From Karstenula rhodostoma CBS 690.94 (lineage: Eukaryota; Ascomycota; Dothideomycetes; Pleosporales; Didymosphaeriaceae), in the NCBI GenBank assembly GCA_010093485.1, contig MU001502.1, positions 454,057 through 518,056 on the forward strand: 64,000 bases of DNA. The letters run 5' to 3'. The translations under genes were made by a program, and so were the position numbers. Positions 44,661 to 55,834 of this stretch are shown piece after piece. Every line of letters starts with the position of its first letter. Position 1 is the stretch's first letter. The notes below the pieces were generated by a model. That model saw nothing but the letters and a program-made list of their open reading frames with translations. It made no database searches and was not told the origin of the DNA.

Positions 44661-46533
44661 TCAGATAGTCAGCGAGAAAGGTGCCTCCGTTGGATCTAGA
44701 GCTTTCCAGATGAACGGTGCTCCCTGGCTGAGTCCATCTTTATCGAATTTGCGACCTTGAATCTCCTTGCTGAATGAAAACATCTCCTCTTTGAACTTCG
44801 CTGCTGCTGTTCGCGTTTCACGGTTCGTTCCGTTGAGGAATGTAGGGCTGTCAAACATGTAGGAAAGCGAGCGGGTGCTGTTCGCGATAAGCGGTCTTGC
44901 ACTAGGGCTTGTATTAGTGGAAACGGATAAATCTGGGTAGTCGAGAGATCTCGTAAGGGTCTTACTTACAAAATTCCATCGACCTGGAATTGGGCTAAGA
45001 CAGCTCGCAGAGGTGGAAGGTATTGCGCTACCGAAGTATTTCCTTTGGTAAGTGGTACGGGTTTGTAAAGCGAGGCCGGGTGCATGGGCAGCGTAGCAGA
45101 TATTGAGATCAGGTTGTTGGTGTTGACGGAGTGATGGACGGTCGACACCAGGTGGGCAATGTGAGTGAGAGCATCAACAATCGCATCGATACAGTCGAAT
45201 TCGTTTGGAAAGTCGATGGCTTTGGCAGGACCATTAGCTTCAGCAGCCCAGGCCTGAAGTTCTGGGTCGCTCTGAACAGCGCGATCGGATTGGTAAAATG
45301 ACTTGACAAAAGTGCGTATGAAGTTTCGGATGGCCTTGTGGATAGTAGAAGCGTTTTCGTAGTACGGGAAATGATCCAGCGTGGGCCCATCGCCATGGAT
45401 AAGTCCCCTCTTCTTCAGATCGGTCTCAAAATATCCGTCTTTGAATGCGCCGGTTCCATTGATGTAGAGTTCAGTGACAAAGTCACGTGCTCCACTGCCG
45501 GTAATAGGGAACAGTGTATCAAAAGCTGTACCGTTATCGAAGAGAAAGCTTTGCGCTAGAGGTTGGATGGCAAAGAGCTGGTACGTCAATCGATTCAAAA
45601 GGGCATAGACTGGATGCTCAATGCTCAGTGCACGAATCGCTGCCATCCAAGCAATCTGTACCACCTCGTGAGTTGCTGCAAGGTGCCATGTCTGCGCAAA
45701 GAAGAAGTCATTGACGTTGAACATTATCTTGGCTAGTGTCCAGTCGGCAGCGTCATCTACTGGTGTATAAATGAGGTTCGATCCGACATTGGTTCTTATG
45801 GCAAGGGGAAGAAACTGCCCACTCTTTTTCGACACATAAAAGTAAGCGTCGCATGCCGCGGCAAACTTGTTGGTCGTTTTGGGCCAGGATTTTTGTGCGC
45901 GATGGTCGGCATAGAACAGTCTACCATCCTTGAGCAGCTTCTGAAGGGATGAGCCCGTAACATTGGATACGATTGAGCCGTCGACCAGGAAGGGGAGCTC
46001 CGAAGATCTCGGGAGTCGCCGCACAGAAAAGGCGGAGTTTGCGAGCCGTTCCATTGAGAAAAAAAGATCCTGCGTGTAATTGGTGAGCACACCCGGGGCA
46101 GGACCCTTCGGCAGGGTTTTAGCCCATTGGCCTTGGTACAGGAGTAGATACTCTTCTAATGTGTCTAGCCCTTGATACTGTTGAGAGATCATCAGCACCG
46201 ACCTCATGCGGATGAACCAAGGAGTGGATGTACCTGTTCCGCCGAGCTATTCGCGCGCGCTATGTCCTTCGCTACCAGTGCACTGTTAGGTACGGCTTCT
46301 AGTTGTTCGTTTCCTATATCTCCGTCTACCTTCGCCTTGCCTAATGGCCCACTCGGGTAGAATGGCCCACCAGCTACCGCTGGGCCATAAATAAATCCGG
46401 CTCGTGTCGTATTTATTGCTTCACCTCGACGTACAGCATCTGCTGGCCCTTGGGGGATCGTATATCCCCACGCTCCGCCAAATCTCGTACCACACAAGAG
46501 CAAAAGGATCACGGATGCGGGAGAATGCATCAT
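44661..46533 (-). CDS. Secreted lipoxygenase, manganese-type, 582 aa
   Basis: Oxygenates polyunsaturated fatty acids to hydroperoxides. Exons are 46533-46234, 46177-44970 and 44901-44661 (583 codons; introns 56 and 68 bp). A signal peptide (MMHSPASVILLLLCGTRFGGAWG) indicates secretion, and several N-x-S/T sites follow. Metal ligands expected of the family are visible: the two histidines of WHLAATHEVVQIA and ALSIEHPVYALLNRL region, the His and Asn of STVHHSVNTNN, and the C-terminal isoleucine (FSLTI), whose carboxylate is the last ligand. These restore only with the third exon joined (VDGIL|FARPLIANSTRS). The surrounding residues resemble the manganese enzyme of Gaeumannomyces more than plant or animal iron enzymes. 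The open frame begins four codons earlier at TTG; ATG 46533 is the start used. Confidence 0.93.
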
Positions 46534-48248
46534 TAAGGCAAGCAAACAAAAGAGATGACAATATATGCAAGATGCGTATTGCCTTCAGCGGCAGTATTCT
46601 ACGGTATTGCGCGTCGTGGGGATGGAGGTCTTTTATGTCATTCCGAGACGGTGTAACAACATGGCGAAAAAGGCGAACGGCTGATGAAACCAGCATACGT
46701 CAGAGCTGACATATAGAACTAGCCGGGAGCTAGATCCAAACCAATTCCAAGGTTGTGTCTTTGGGGAAATTGGTGGTCAGCTTCTGCGTGTGCACGGGCT
46801 TGCGTAACGTTTGGCTAGGATATGAATTACGACTATTTACCGTAATAGGAAAAGATTGGCTTTTCTAGTGCGCATGTCTACACGAGCCTGCGATGGATAT
46901 GTCCGTACCCACGAATGCTGAGCATTTATCTTTGCATTCTCTAAGTCGGTAGGAACGTCGGTGCGGCTGAAGGCGCGCTGCGCCCGGAGTTGGCTTTTCT
47001 GCCCCCAATTACAATCTAGCCCGGCATATGAGAAGCAGCTCAATCAGCCCCACTGCATAACTAATACTAGTGTATGCGGCTGTATGTGGATCAATACGAG
47101 ACGGTAATACACGGCTTATCGGTCAGTCCTCAATGGCTCAACTTTTGTTCAGACACTCACCAGACACATGTCGAATCGCCCCAGAAGTGCCAAAGGCGTC
47201 CAGTTGACAAGTTGGGATCCCGGAGCCGAGGAAGTTATCGGGAAGTGCCAGTGGGTGCCCGTAGGGCGCCCGCGAGGAGGAGGAGGAAGTGTGGGGTCGA
47301 TCGGTGGGTGACTTAGCTACAAGCCTCACCAGCGAGTCAGGCCCGCAGTGAGGCTAACATCACCTACCACGACATTGGAGGCCTTGTATCCAGGAGAAAC
47401 CTGCTGAGCATTTGGTACATCCGTGGCGACAAGATCTGGAGCGTGAGGTCTTTGCGGGTGTAATCTCCCAGGTTTGTAAGAGTCAGCTTACGTAAGCCTT
47501 GATTGGGCGAAAGACTAGCACGTAGGGTAAAAGCAGAATATTGGATGTCATCTTATTTCAGCTACCCGCCCCGTCCCATTGAGAGGACAGACGCTAGTCC
47601 AGAAGAACGGATCTGGGGAAGTGAATCGTCCGGAATCGTTGCACATCTTCGGGCGTTGCTCGACCTCTCATGGTAATCATCGACATGAACAAGCGAGTAA
47701 GAAATTTTCAGAGGACTGACTGTAAGTATGCCATCCTTCCAAGTACCAAACACAATGCTGGTAGTAGGAAGCCGAGACCCTAAAATGCTTCCATTTTCCT
47801 TTTTTTCGAATCACTATTACTTTGCATGAAAGACCAACGCCACGACCGACATAGGAAATTTACTATGCAATTCAACTGTGGTGATTGAAGTATATGCATC
47901 TGGACACACTGGGCGCTGCATAACATAGCATGCGCGACGGGGTTTCTGCTTGGAAGCAGGCATTAAGGAGTCACCACAAATAGTTTGTGTGACTGGTTGC
48001 GGCGAGGTGACCAAGACGCTTCAATCTGAGGCGTGGATCACCATCATGACTGAGAGTATAAAACATCTTTATTCGCACAGAATACCTTCACTTTAGCCCA
48101 CGAATTCAATACTCTTCTGCTCACTGAGTAGCGAAGAACTTCACGCTTCTGCTAATCGAGGAGCCCGTAATCATAAAACTAGTCTACGTGCCTCCTTTCC
48201 AAGTTCTCTGCAAACACAACCATCATCCTTGTTGAGCGTAGTTTCAAC
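46534..48248. other. Long divergent intergenic region containing repeat copy 1
   Basis: About 1.7 kb upstream of both the lipoxygenase and the gene at 48249. It holds the dispersed repeat at 47205-47320 and a TATAAAA at about 48056 near the rightward gene. No gene is supported. Confidence 0.5.
47205..47320 (+). repeat. Dispersed repeat, copy 1 (degenerate)
   Basis: Begins TGACAAGTTGGGATCCC and shares GTGGGTGCCCGTAGGGCGCC, the CGCGAGGAGG run, GTGTGGGGTCGATCGG and the following GGTGA with the copies at 57471 and 63815. It is the most diverged of the three and lies between intact genes. Confidence 0.7.
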
Positions 48249-49625
48249 ATGTCTCCACCAAGCGACCACAACACCCAACTACTCACCCACCGCAAATCCT
48301 CGCGCCATAGTCAGGGCCGACGTCCATCGCTGCAAGCCCAGGAGCCGCTGCGTCCTACCCAAAATGCCTACAATACACCGGCATTCTTCCAGGACTACGC
48401 TTCTAGTTCACACCCACTGGGACCATTGTCCCCAACCTACTGTCCCGCGCCTCAGTCTTCGTATGAACCTGATGCAGGCACCATCCCCGGCACTGTAAAC
48501 AACATGTCATGCCCTGGTTCAAACGCTCCATGCGAATCGCGAGCAATGCGCCAAACTAACCCATTCCGTGGCAACAGGAAAAAACCAAGAGCATACCCAG
48601 AGCTTCAGAACAAGAACCTAACAAAAACGCCACAAACCAAGTACGAACAGGCTATGTCTTACATCGATGGCGTAGTGCGCAAGACGACAGATACGCTGGT
48701 TGTGCAACCGAAGGACATGGGAGCCGCACAACACTTGCCGACTCTCTTACACCAGAGTAGGACTTCTCCCGTACAAGGCCCGTCGAAGATACCACCACAA
48801 TCTCCCATACTCCAAGAGCTGCAAAACAGGGAAGGTGGATATTTCCCATTGAAACCTGGACTGCGCGGTACAGAGCATCGGAAGGGTATGCCGCCTTGCG
48901 AGCCTGCGCAGGTTCCGCAGAAAGCGTGGGAAAGTGAGCAGAGTCCGCACAACAAAGACAGCATGTCGAGGTCTTCAGATGAACAAGAGCTCGTCGCGGC
49001 TATGCAGGGACTCGAGCTCTTTGGTGGTTTGCGGCCGGCACCTGATCAATCCCGAGTGCCCCCTTTTAGTAGAGCGGACAATCAGGCTGACGATACAGAT
49101 TTCGGAAACGCTGCAGCCGCCCGAACGACGCTCTCTGAGCCAATAAGGCAGGATACTGCTTTTCAGCATATGCCATCCCCTGGAAGGGAGGGTCCGAGCA
49201 ATCCAGATGATGCTGGAGAGAATGCGGCGGTCACAACAGAGAACGTCAGTCACGAGGATCCTGTCTCACTCAAACAGCCGGAGCTCTCTATCCTGCAGAA
49301 AACACACCAAACCACGGAGGAGCTCCCTGTCCCTTCCGCATTCTCGGTCACTTTAGAAAATGCGCCTGCACAGCTGGAAGATGCTTCAGGGAAGCCCACA
49401 TTGCACACCACTTCAAAGATAGAGTCAGAAAGCGAAGTATTAAGCAGTGCAGAAGACAGTCTCGAGGACATTCCTATCGACAGCCCAACCCCAAGCAGTC
49501 CGACTCCGTCTGTGCAATCTACAAGCTCGGGCGACCACTTCGAGGTCGTCACCACGAATAAGTATCAGACGGAAAGGAATGGTCGTCCTGGTGTTTGGGG
49601 ACGATGGGTGCAGGGAAAACGTTGA
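48249..49625 (+). CDS. Hypothetical disordered protein with W-rich C-terminal motif, 458 aa
   Basis: One exon, preceded by TATAAAA about 190 bp upstream. Most of it is low-complexity (P, S, Q, T, E). A basic patch (RGNRKKPRAYPEL, about residues 108-120) and a short helix-like segment (KYEQAMSYIDGVVRKTTDTL) are the only ordered-looking parts. An acidic, serine-rich stretch precedes the end NGRPGVWGRWVQGKR. The spacing G-R-x-G-x-x-G-R-W is shared with the protein at 36.5 kb. Not recognised. Confidence 0.65.
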   Translation: MSPPSDHNTQLLTHRKSSRHSQGRRPSLQAQEPLRPTQNAYNTPAFFQDYASSSHPLGPLSPTYCPAPQSSYEPDAGTIPGTVNNMSCPGSNAPCESRAMRQTNPFRGNRKKPRAYPELQNKNLTKTPQTKYEQAMSYIDGVVRKTTDTLVVQPKDMGAAQHLPTLLHQSRTSPVQGPSKIPPQSPILQELQNREGGYFPLKPGLRGTEHRKGMPPCEPAQVPQKAWESEQSPHNKDSMSRSSDEQELVAAMQGLELFGGLRPAPDQSRVPPFSRADNQADDTDFGNAAAARTTLSEPIRQDTAFQHMPSPGREGPSNPDDAGENAAVTTENVSHEDPVSLKQPELSILQKTHQTTEELPVPSAFSVTLENAPAQLEDASGKPTLHTTSKIESESEVLSSAEDSLEDIPIDSPTPSSPTPSVQSTSSGDHFEVVTTNKYQTERNGRPGVWGRWVQGKR

Positions 49626-50254
49626 TGGCGGCTTGTTTGTAGCTTTTTGGTGAGGTGATGTGTGGTATTGGACAGCTGGTACCCTATCATCTCATATCCC
49701 GTGAAGTGGTTATGTAATTGCCTGTGTATTCATGGTGCGGTCTATTGTTCCAAAGCGCTTTTATTGGTACGTGTATGTACCTACGATGAACAACCCATGA
49801 TGCACCAGTGGAAGTTCTGCCCTACCTAAATTTGACCTTGGGCACTGAACATTTCAACTTTTGCTATTTCAAGCATGCCACTCTATTTTCCAGCCAGTGC
49901 CTATACTGACCCGCGAAAATCGCTTCTCAGTACCTGCGCAGTCACGTGCGTAACTTTTCACTTCGTAGTGCACGCCTGGGCCCTCATTGGCAGCAGCACC
50001 TGCCAATATGGCATCACGACGGATCCCGTATCAGGATAGCTCCCGCATCACGACAGCTCTCGCAATTGACCCTCGTTTGACGCCCATACCCAGTATATCC
50101 TGGACAACCACCGCCGTTTCACGCACGCACCCCACTCAACCCCAGCTCCGCCATTTTTATAACCCTCCCCAAACGCTCGACCGAGCCACCCCACCCGACT
50201 GCATCTCTCCCAACCCTACATCGACTAGCGCGACTCCCTCTAGCAGTCAACGCA
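49626..50254. promoter_or_regulatory. Intergenic region and probable promoter of the gene at 50255
   Basis: About 630 bp. A TTTTTATAAC about 100 bp before the ATG is a possible TATA element; nothing else was recognised. Confidence 0.4.
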
Positions 50255-51238
50255 ATGGGCTTCTGGAACACCGCCAAATGGACCCTCACCACCGCCCTCG
50301 ACCACATCGAGGGTCGGCCGACTAGGAAGCAGTACAAACTGCACCCGGACAGCGCATACCTCGGCAACAAGTACTACGCGAAGGAGACGCCGGTGCCGCC
50401 CAACTTCACGCGCCCACGTACATCCGGCAATCCTACATCTACATCTACATCTACATCATCAACCCTCCCTTCGCTTGCAAGCAGCCCTCAGAGTTTGACT
50501 GGGGGCGATACAGAGGGTATGCACATCGGCCTCATGCAACCACACGTGCACATTGGAAAGAAGGCCGTGCAGACGCCCATGCGTCTGCCGGAGGCGAAGT
50601 ACACCGTGCTGCGGCAAGGGGACTTGGTCGACGACGACAAGATCGATAGCACGGTGGGGCGGGATCGGGATCTGTATTGGGTGGTCAAGGGCGCGGTTGT
50701 GCTGATGGTGAAGGAGCGGTCAGAGGCGGTGACGACGCCGGCGCGCAAGACGCGAGAGGAGGGCCGGGAGGAAGTGATGGAGGAAGCGGTGGACGGTGTG
50801 AATGGTGGCCACAAGAATCTGCTGAGGTCCCCTAGTGTTGAAGGTATGTTACTCTTTTATTCGATCTCCGCTTACGTGGATATCATTGCTAATCAGTCTC
50901 CAGATTTCTTCGCAGACATCTTCGACGAGGGACAGTACGCCCCGATCGACACACTCCCCCCGAATCCCCTCGCCAAAGTGCCTGGTATCTCTCAGTCCCT
51001 CAATCCGCTCGATGCCATACCCTGGAGCGAGTTGATCATCGTGTTCCGGCGTGATACTAAAGAGCTGTTCGTTCGCAAGCAGGACGGCAAGCTGTATCCC
51101 GTGGTGTGGAAGGTGCGCGCGATGCATTCACGATTGCAGGAGGTCTATGCTGGTTCACGTGCGGTAAATGGAGTGAAGTTTACGAGCGTGGAAGGGGAGA
51201 TTGATGCGGAGGGTTATGTGAATGTGGAGTTTGTGTGA
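50255..51238 (+). CDS. Conserved-looking fungal hypothetical protein, 307 aa
   Basis: Exons are 50255-50843 and 50904-51238, split by a 60-bp intron (GTATGT, branch GCTAAT, TCCAG). The intron is a multiple of three without stops, so an unspliced read is also open. An N-terminal segment (GFWNTAKWTLTTALDHIEG) is followed by a (Thr-Ser) run encoded by an ACATCT tandem repeat. The C-terminal half looks folded: PWSELIIVFRRDTKELFVRKQ, then LYPVVWKVRAMHSRLQEVYA and a final strand GYVNVEFV. No family name can be given. Confidence 0.7.
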   Translation: MGFWNTAKWTLTTALDHIEGRPTRKQYKLHPDSAYLGNKYYAKETPVPPNFTRPRTSGNPTSTSTSTSSTLPSLASSPQSLTGGDTEGMHIGLMQPHVHIGKKAVQTPMRLPEAKYTVLRQGDLVDDDKIDSTVGRDRDLYWVVKGAVVLMVKERSEAVTTPARKTREEGREEVMEEAVDGVNGGHKNLLRSPSVEGMLLFYSISAYVDIIANQSPDFFADIFDEGQYAPIDTLPPNPLAKVPGISQSLNPLDAIPWSELIIVFRRDTKELFVRKQDGKLYPVVWKVRAMHSRLQEVYAGSRAVNGVKFTSVEGEIDAEGYVNVEFV

Positions 51239-51692
51239 GGGAATGTGCGCTGGACTCGATATCGGCGGTCGTAGGAGGTGATGCTATTTTGAGAGCGACT
51301 TTGTCGGAATGATAGAGCAGGTCTTGGATAGACTTGTCTTCGAGGTACGCGGAGCAGACGGGGAGGAACTGGCGGCTGCATGGTACGACCCTCGGATGCA
51401 TGTCTTTTCCTTGTCGGGTGCAGAGATGTTACGAGATCTCCAAGGGCGTTTTCTTCACAATGGTGAGGATGTCACCATGGTCGCGTTGGTATATGATGCT
51501 GTCAGCTCTGTCAACGATATCAGCGTTTGGAGACAACGGAATTCACAAACGATGCGTATGCTTTACCACGCATTTTTCCTAGTACACATACCAACCTCCA
51601 CCTTGATCCATCTCCACATCTCTCGACAGTCCTCTGTTAGAAAATAATGTTCTAGCGTATAATCGCACATCAACGTTTATCTTTATCCGAAG
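51239..51692. other. Intergenic region
   Basis: Nothing recognised; open frames of 80-112 codons overlap one another without support. Confidence 0.35.
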
Positions 51693-52278
51693 ATGGTTGC
51701 CTTTGAGAGACCGCGGCAAAGACTTCGCATGAACATGGCTCATTCCGCTCCTCCAGAACTCGAACACTTTGCCCTACGTTCGCGGTGCCGACCGTGTCTA
51801 GCGACCGAGCTCCCGGTAGATCTTTGGGATAAGCCTGCATTGATCGATTTCGACTATTGGGCTGAAGTGCGTTACAGACTCCGGAAGCAAGGTATCAAGC
51901 AACGCACTCTCTATGAGTTTCGGTATGCTGATAGGACTAGGTGTGGTATTGCCGTGTGATTTCGAGACTGACGAGCTGGACGGATTGGAGATGAGGAGAT
52001 ATGCAAGTATGCCAGCGGAAAGTCCTAAGGGACGCAAACTCAATGAGGAATACGATGGCAGCTTGTTCCAGGAATTGACGCAAACTGATGAGTGCCAACG
52101 GGATGGACTGTCGGGACTTTTGTCGCTGGGCGCCGAAGAGCCGACAGGTAGACAAACCTTTGGCGTGCCACCTCTGTTGCAGCATTTGGGACGGAGGGTG
52201 CTTGGATTCCTTACTCTCCTTGCGACGGGACGGGCTTCAAGGAGTGACAGTGCCTCGAGAGACGGACAAGTGATATAG
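51693..52278 (+). CDS. Possible small hypothetical protein, 180 aa, two exons
   Basis: An ATG at 51693 opens 66 codons ending AAGCAAG|GTATCA (51891). A 43-bp intron with a CTGAT branch and GATAG acceptor leads in phase to an exon at 51935-52278, giving RYRLRKQ|GLGVVLPCDFETDEL. The joined peptide is charged and soluble. No family is recognised, and the call rests on splice geometry and composition. Confidence 0.4.
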
Positions 52279-52622
52279 CAAGTGGGCGACATGGCGACAT
52301 GGCGACCAAGAGCGCCAGCATGTGTACCGGTAGCATTCAGGCAATAGAGACGCATGCAATACGTTGTGAAACGAATGCATATGTTGGAGACTGTGTGGCT
52401 CTTGAACTGAGTTGGGTGTCGGACCCGCAGCGCTCTCCGAAGGAAGGAACGAAGGAACGAAGGAAGGAGGGAAGGAGGGGCAGCGCCACACGGCACCAGC
52501 CACAACCTGATGACGTCCCGCCGACCTCACCGACGCGTTCCGCGTTCACAACACCAGCGTTTCAACGATTGGCACACATATACCTCGAAGCTGCCATTTG
52601 CCTCCGCCATGCGCCCCAGACA
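52279..52622. repeat. Upstream region of the PX-associated protein gene with GGAA-type microsatellite
   Basis: A purine run made of GAAGGA/GAAC-type units spans about 52438-52480. The in-frame ATG at 52299 upstream of the gene start would prepend low-complexity sequence encoded by this run and is not used. Confidence 0.5.
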
Positions 52623-54805
52623 ATGTCGGACCCAGCTCTCACACGCGCGCAAACACACGCTCTCTTTGACGTCTTGATCCATCACCAGCTCTACTCTGAA
52701 ATCGAAGCCTTCAAATACCCAAATGCCATCGAGCAATATGGATTCCCCTTCCACAAGGCGGATGGGGTCCAGACGACGTCGCCGCTGCTGCAGAACATGC
52801 TGAATAAGTTTGTGATGCGGCTGCCGGGCCTGAAGAATGTCGGGCAGGACTTCTGGCAGGACAAGGTGCGCGTGCTGGTCCAGAAGCTGGGCGACGCGGA
52901 GCTCTCCGAGAGCTACGACAAGGGATCCGTAGGCGCGAGGAAGGCGCTGGCCACGGCCATGAGCAGCCTGCTAGAGTATGTGGCGCGGGGCATGCTGGGC
53001 GGCTACCCGGCGGGGGAGCGAAGAGAGGAGGGTAAGGAGTATGATGCAAGCAAGTCGGAAGACGTGCACCAGGCGTGGGACGACGGGATGCGAGAGCTGA
53101 TCTACGGTGGCTTGCTGGACGAGCTATTCGACAAGGTCGCTCAGTCGGGCAAGCTCGAGCAGCACTCCAGCATGGTCCAGGCGGCGCACGAGTATCTCCT
53201 GCTGAAGTGAGGCCTATTCCTCCCCCCCGGTGATAGATAGCATATACTGACGTACACAGCCTGGCATCTTTCCTCCATCATGTCTTCGTCATGTCGCCCG
53301 ACGGCCAGTATCTCCTCCGCCTCCTTGAGAACGTGCACCGCCTCATCCCATACATGATGATCAGACAGACGTTGCGCGTGGGAAACGCAGCAACCATGAT
53401 CAACGGCATGGTCCGGCTCATCCTCGCGAAGCTCTCCGTAACCGCTGTGACCAACTGGATAGGGCTTACGAACAATACGAATGATGGTATGAACCTCATG
53501 CAGCAGATCATGTCTACCGTCATGGCCTGGGACACCTCAGAGTTCCAGAAACGCGCCCAGAAACTCGAAAATTGCAAAGATTCGCCTAAGAAGGGCGTCT
53601 TCAAAGCAATCAAGACGCATATCTATTCTTCAAAAGACAAACACGATGCCGCGCGCAACATATCATTAGCAGAATCGAAGTCTATCATCGGCGTTATCCT
53701 AGAAACTTCAGATCCACCCATGGACCCCGCTGCTCTTAGCGACCACCAACATACCGTAGCCTTGGAATACTACAGCAACTACCTCTCCATCCGTGACCGC
53801 GAGGAACTTACCAAGATTCTCTGCAAACTGCAGCCCGACGTCTTGACGTCTGCTATGAAAGACCTCGTTGCAGCATTTGACCCCATCATCCGCGCCGTAC
53901 ACAAGGCCGTCGATCTGTCCGACACTCTCTACGACGCCGAGGTATTTCTCACCGACCTCATCAAGGTGTCGAAGCCCAAGAAACCCTCCGGGACGAGCAG
54001 CAAACCCGGCAGTCGCGGAAGCTCACCCGGCTCCAGTCATGCCGCCCACAATGCCGATAGCGCCAGTACAACACACGTCCCTACTGTCGAAGACTACGTC
54101 CAACTACTGAGGAAGCACATGCCCTCCGCCCACAAGTTCCTGCATCAAGTCTGCAAGAATGACCCCGACCTCGCCAACCAGTACCGCGAATACTCGCATG
54201 CTGTCCTTGCCGAATTCCGCGTTAACACCTCCCCATCCGAAGAACCAACCGCCCACGGCGCGGGAAACATGACGCTACCCCTGCAATCTCTCTTCTCAAC
54301 CCTCTCAACCGAAAAACAAGATGAGCTTAAGAAGCTGCTCGACCATCACGAAAAGCACCTCCAATCACTCAAGAAGACCTCCCAATTACGTCTTCAAACC
54401 GTAATGCCATCGCACGCCAGCACATCCTCATCAAAACCCAAGTCTGCTACAGGCACAACTCACGGCCCGGGCATGTATCTCTCGCGCTGGAACTCGCTGC
54501 TCGACAGCTGCTACATCACGCCTGCGGCTCTGCACGGGCATGTGCGGCGCGGGTGGGAGGTCAAAGGCGAACCGGACATGAAGGGCATGAATACGTCTGC
54601 TGTCTTGAATAACGCATCGAACACGCGGATGGGCAGCAGAGATCGGAATCGGGGGGTGAGTGCCACCGATGGGACAGGGGATGCGGTGGAGAGGCGGGAG
54701 AGGAAGAGAGATGGGCTGGAGGAGGATAGGGTAAGGGAGGTGTGGAAGGGAATGGAGATGGGGTGGGTCGGGGTGTGCAGGGGGCTGGAGGTTATGGGTG
54801 ATTGA
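52623..54805 (+). CDS. PX-associated-domain protein (YPR097W-like), 709 aa
   Basis: Exons are 52623-53206 and 53260-54805 (710 codons; 53-bp intron). The join restores EYLLL|NLASFLHHVFVMSPDGQYLL. The N-terminus LTRAQTHALFDVLIHHQLYSEIE and IEQYGFPF match the PX-associated (PXB) domain of yeast YPR097W and its fungal relatives, and the region from about 200 to 440 corresponds to the DUF3818-type domain. A G/S-rich linker (about 425-455) and a helical segment HKFLHQVCKNDPDLANQYREY follow. No PX lipid-binding domain is visible, unlike the yeast protein, so this may be a short paralogue. The protein may act at endosomal or other membranes; this is inferred from relatives. Confidence 0.78.
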
Positions 54806-55834
54806 GATAGGTACTCTCACGCCTTGTTCAAGATGCTGGAGATTGAAAAACAACGGTCTTGGTAGAGAAAGGCTACGATGCGTGTTGAGGAATGCGCATC
54901 TTCGCGACCCCCCACCGCGGCCTGGTAACCTTACGTATACTTGCCCCTTCGAGGCAATTTGCATATCTTACGAATTTAAACACTATCAACGCCGTCACAT
55001 CAGCCTCTTTCTTGCCTTAGCGCGCAACGTGCCCGTGGGTTGGTCAGGAAACGTGGCGGTCAGAAAACGCGGAGTTAGTGTGTAGCCTCGCGAACCTGGG
55101 CAGGTCCGTCCGCCTGGAAGATCATGGGTGGTCTAGGCGTGGTATTTCCACCTGAGTTGAGCTTAACAAGGCGAGTGTGCGGCAAAGGTGGGCCAGGTGG
55201 GGTTGTGCAGTGGTGTATGCATGCATGGGGCGGAGGTGGGAGCGTGGCGTGGAGTCGCGATGTGGAGAACCTAGGCAGCCGCCTCTCTATTCGAGGTAGA
55301 ACACGAGCTGTTCGACCTGGAAAGGTAATGCGATGAAGAGTAGTATTCTGCGTTTGTGGAATCCTAGTGGTTATATTCCAGTGTATAGTCACGATTCCCT
55401 CCTTCACACCCCACGCTTTGTAGATCCTATCGATATCGGAACCCAGGACAGAGCCATGTTTGGATAGGCCACTCATTAAAGTCCCCCGCACACCCAACCA
55501 ATCAATATGGCATGCGAATTTATCACACCCTTGCGCATTCCCATCCCAAATCTCAATGATCTGTGACCGGACATCCTTCAACTCCGCACCCGTTTTCTGA
55601 CACTGCATACCGCAACCCAACAAGCCTCCAAGCACGCTTAGCGCCTGTCGGAGAAGGAACGATGCAGGTGTTGAGCCCACGGGCTTGGAAGGAGTGCAAT
55701 ATTCTTCCTCGATCACTCCTATCCACTGCAGAGCTTTATTGGCATAGCGAGTGCACGTGAGACGCTTCTGTCGAAGTAGATGCTCGAGCTCGTTGTTCGT
55801 CGCTATCTTGCAGTTCGAGCAGCGGATGCTGCCC
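54806..55834. other. Intergenic region with one long unassigned minus-strand frame
   Basis: On the minus strand the frame stays open from about 55869 to 55075 (about 265 codons). Its first half has a coding look (CSNCKIATNNELEHLLRQ, CDKFACHIDWLGVRG, RIYKAWGVKEG), but no ATG start or family was found, and it runs into the 3' end of the CorA-like gene. It may be an exon of an unresolved or decayed gene. Confidence 0.3.
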
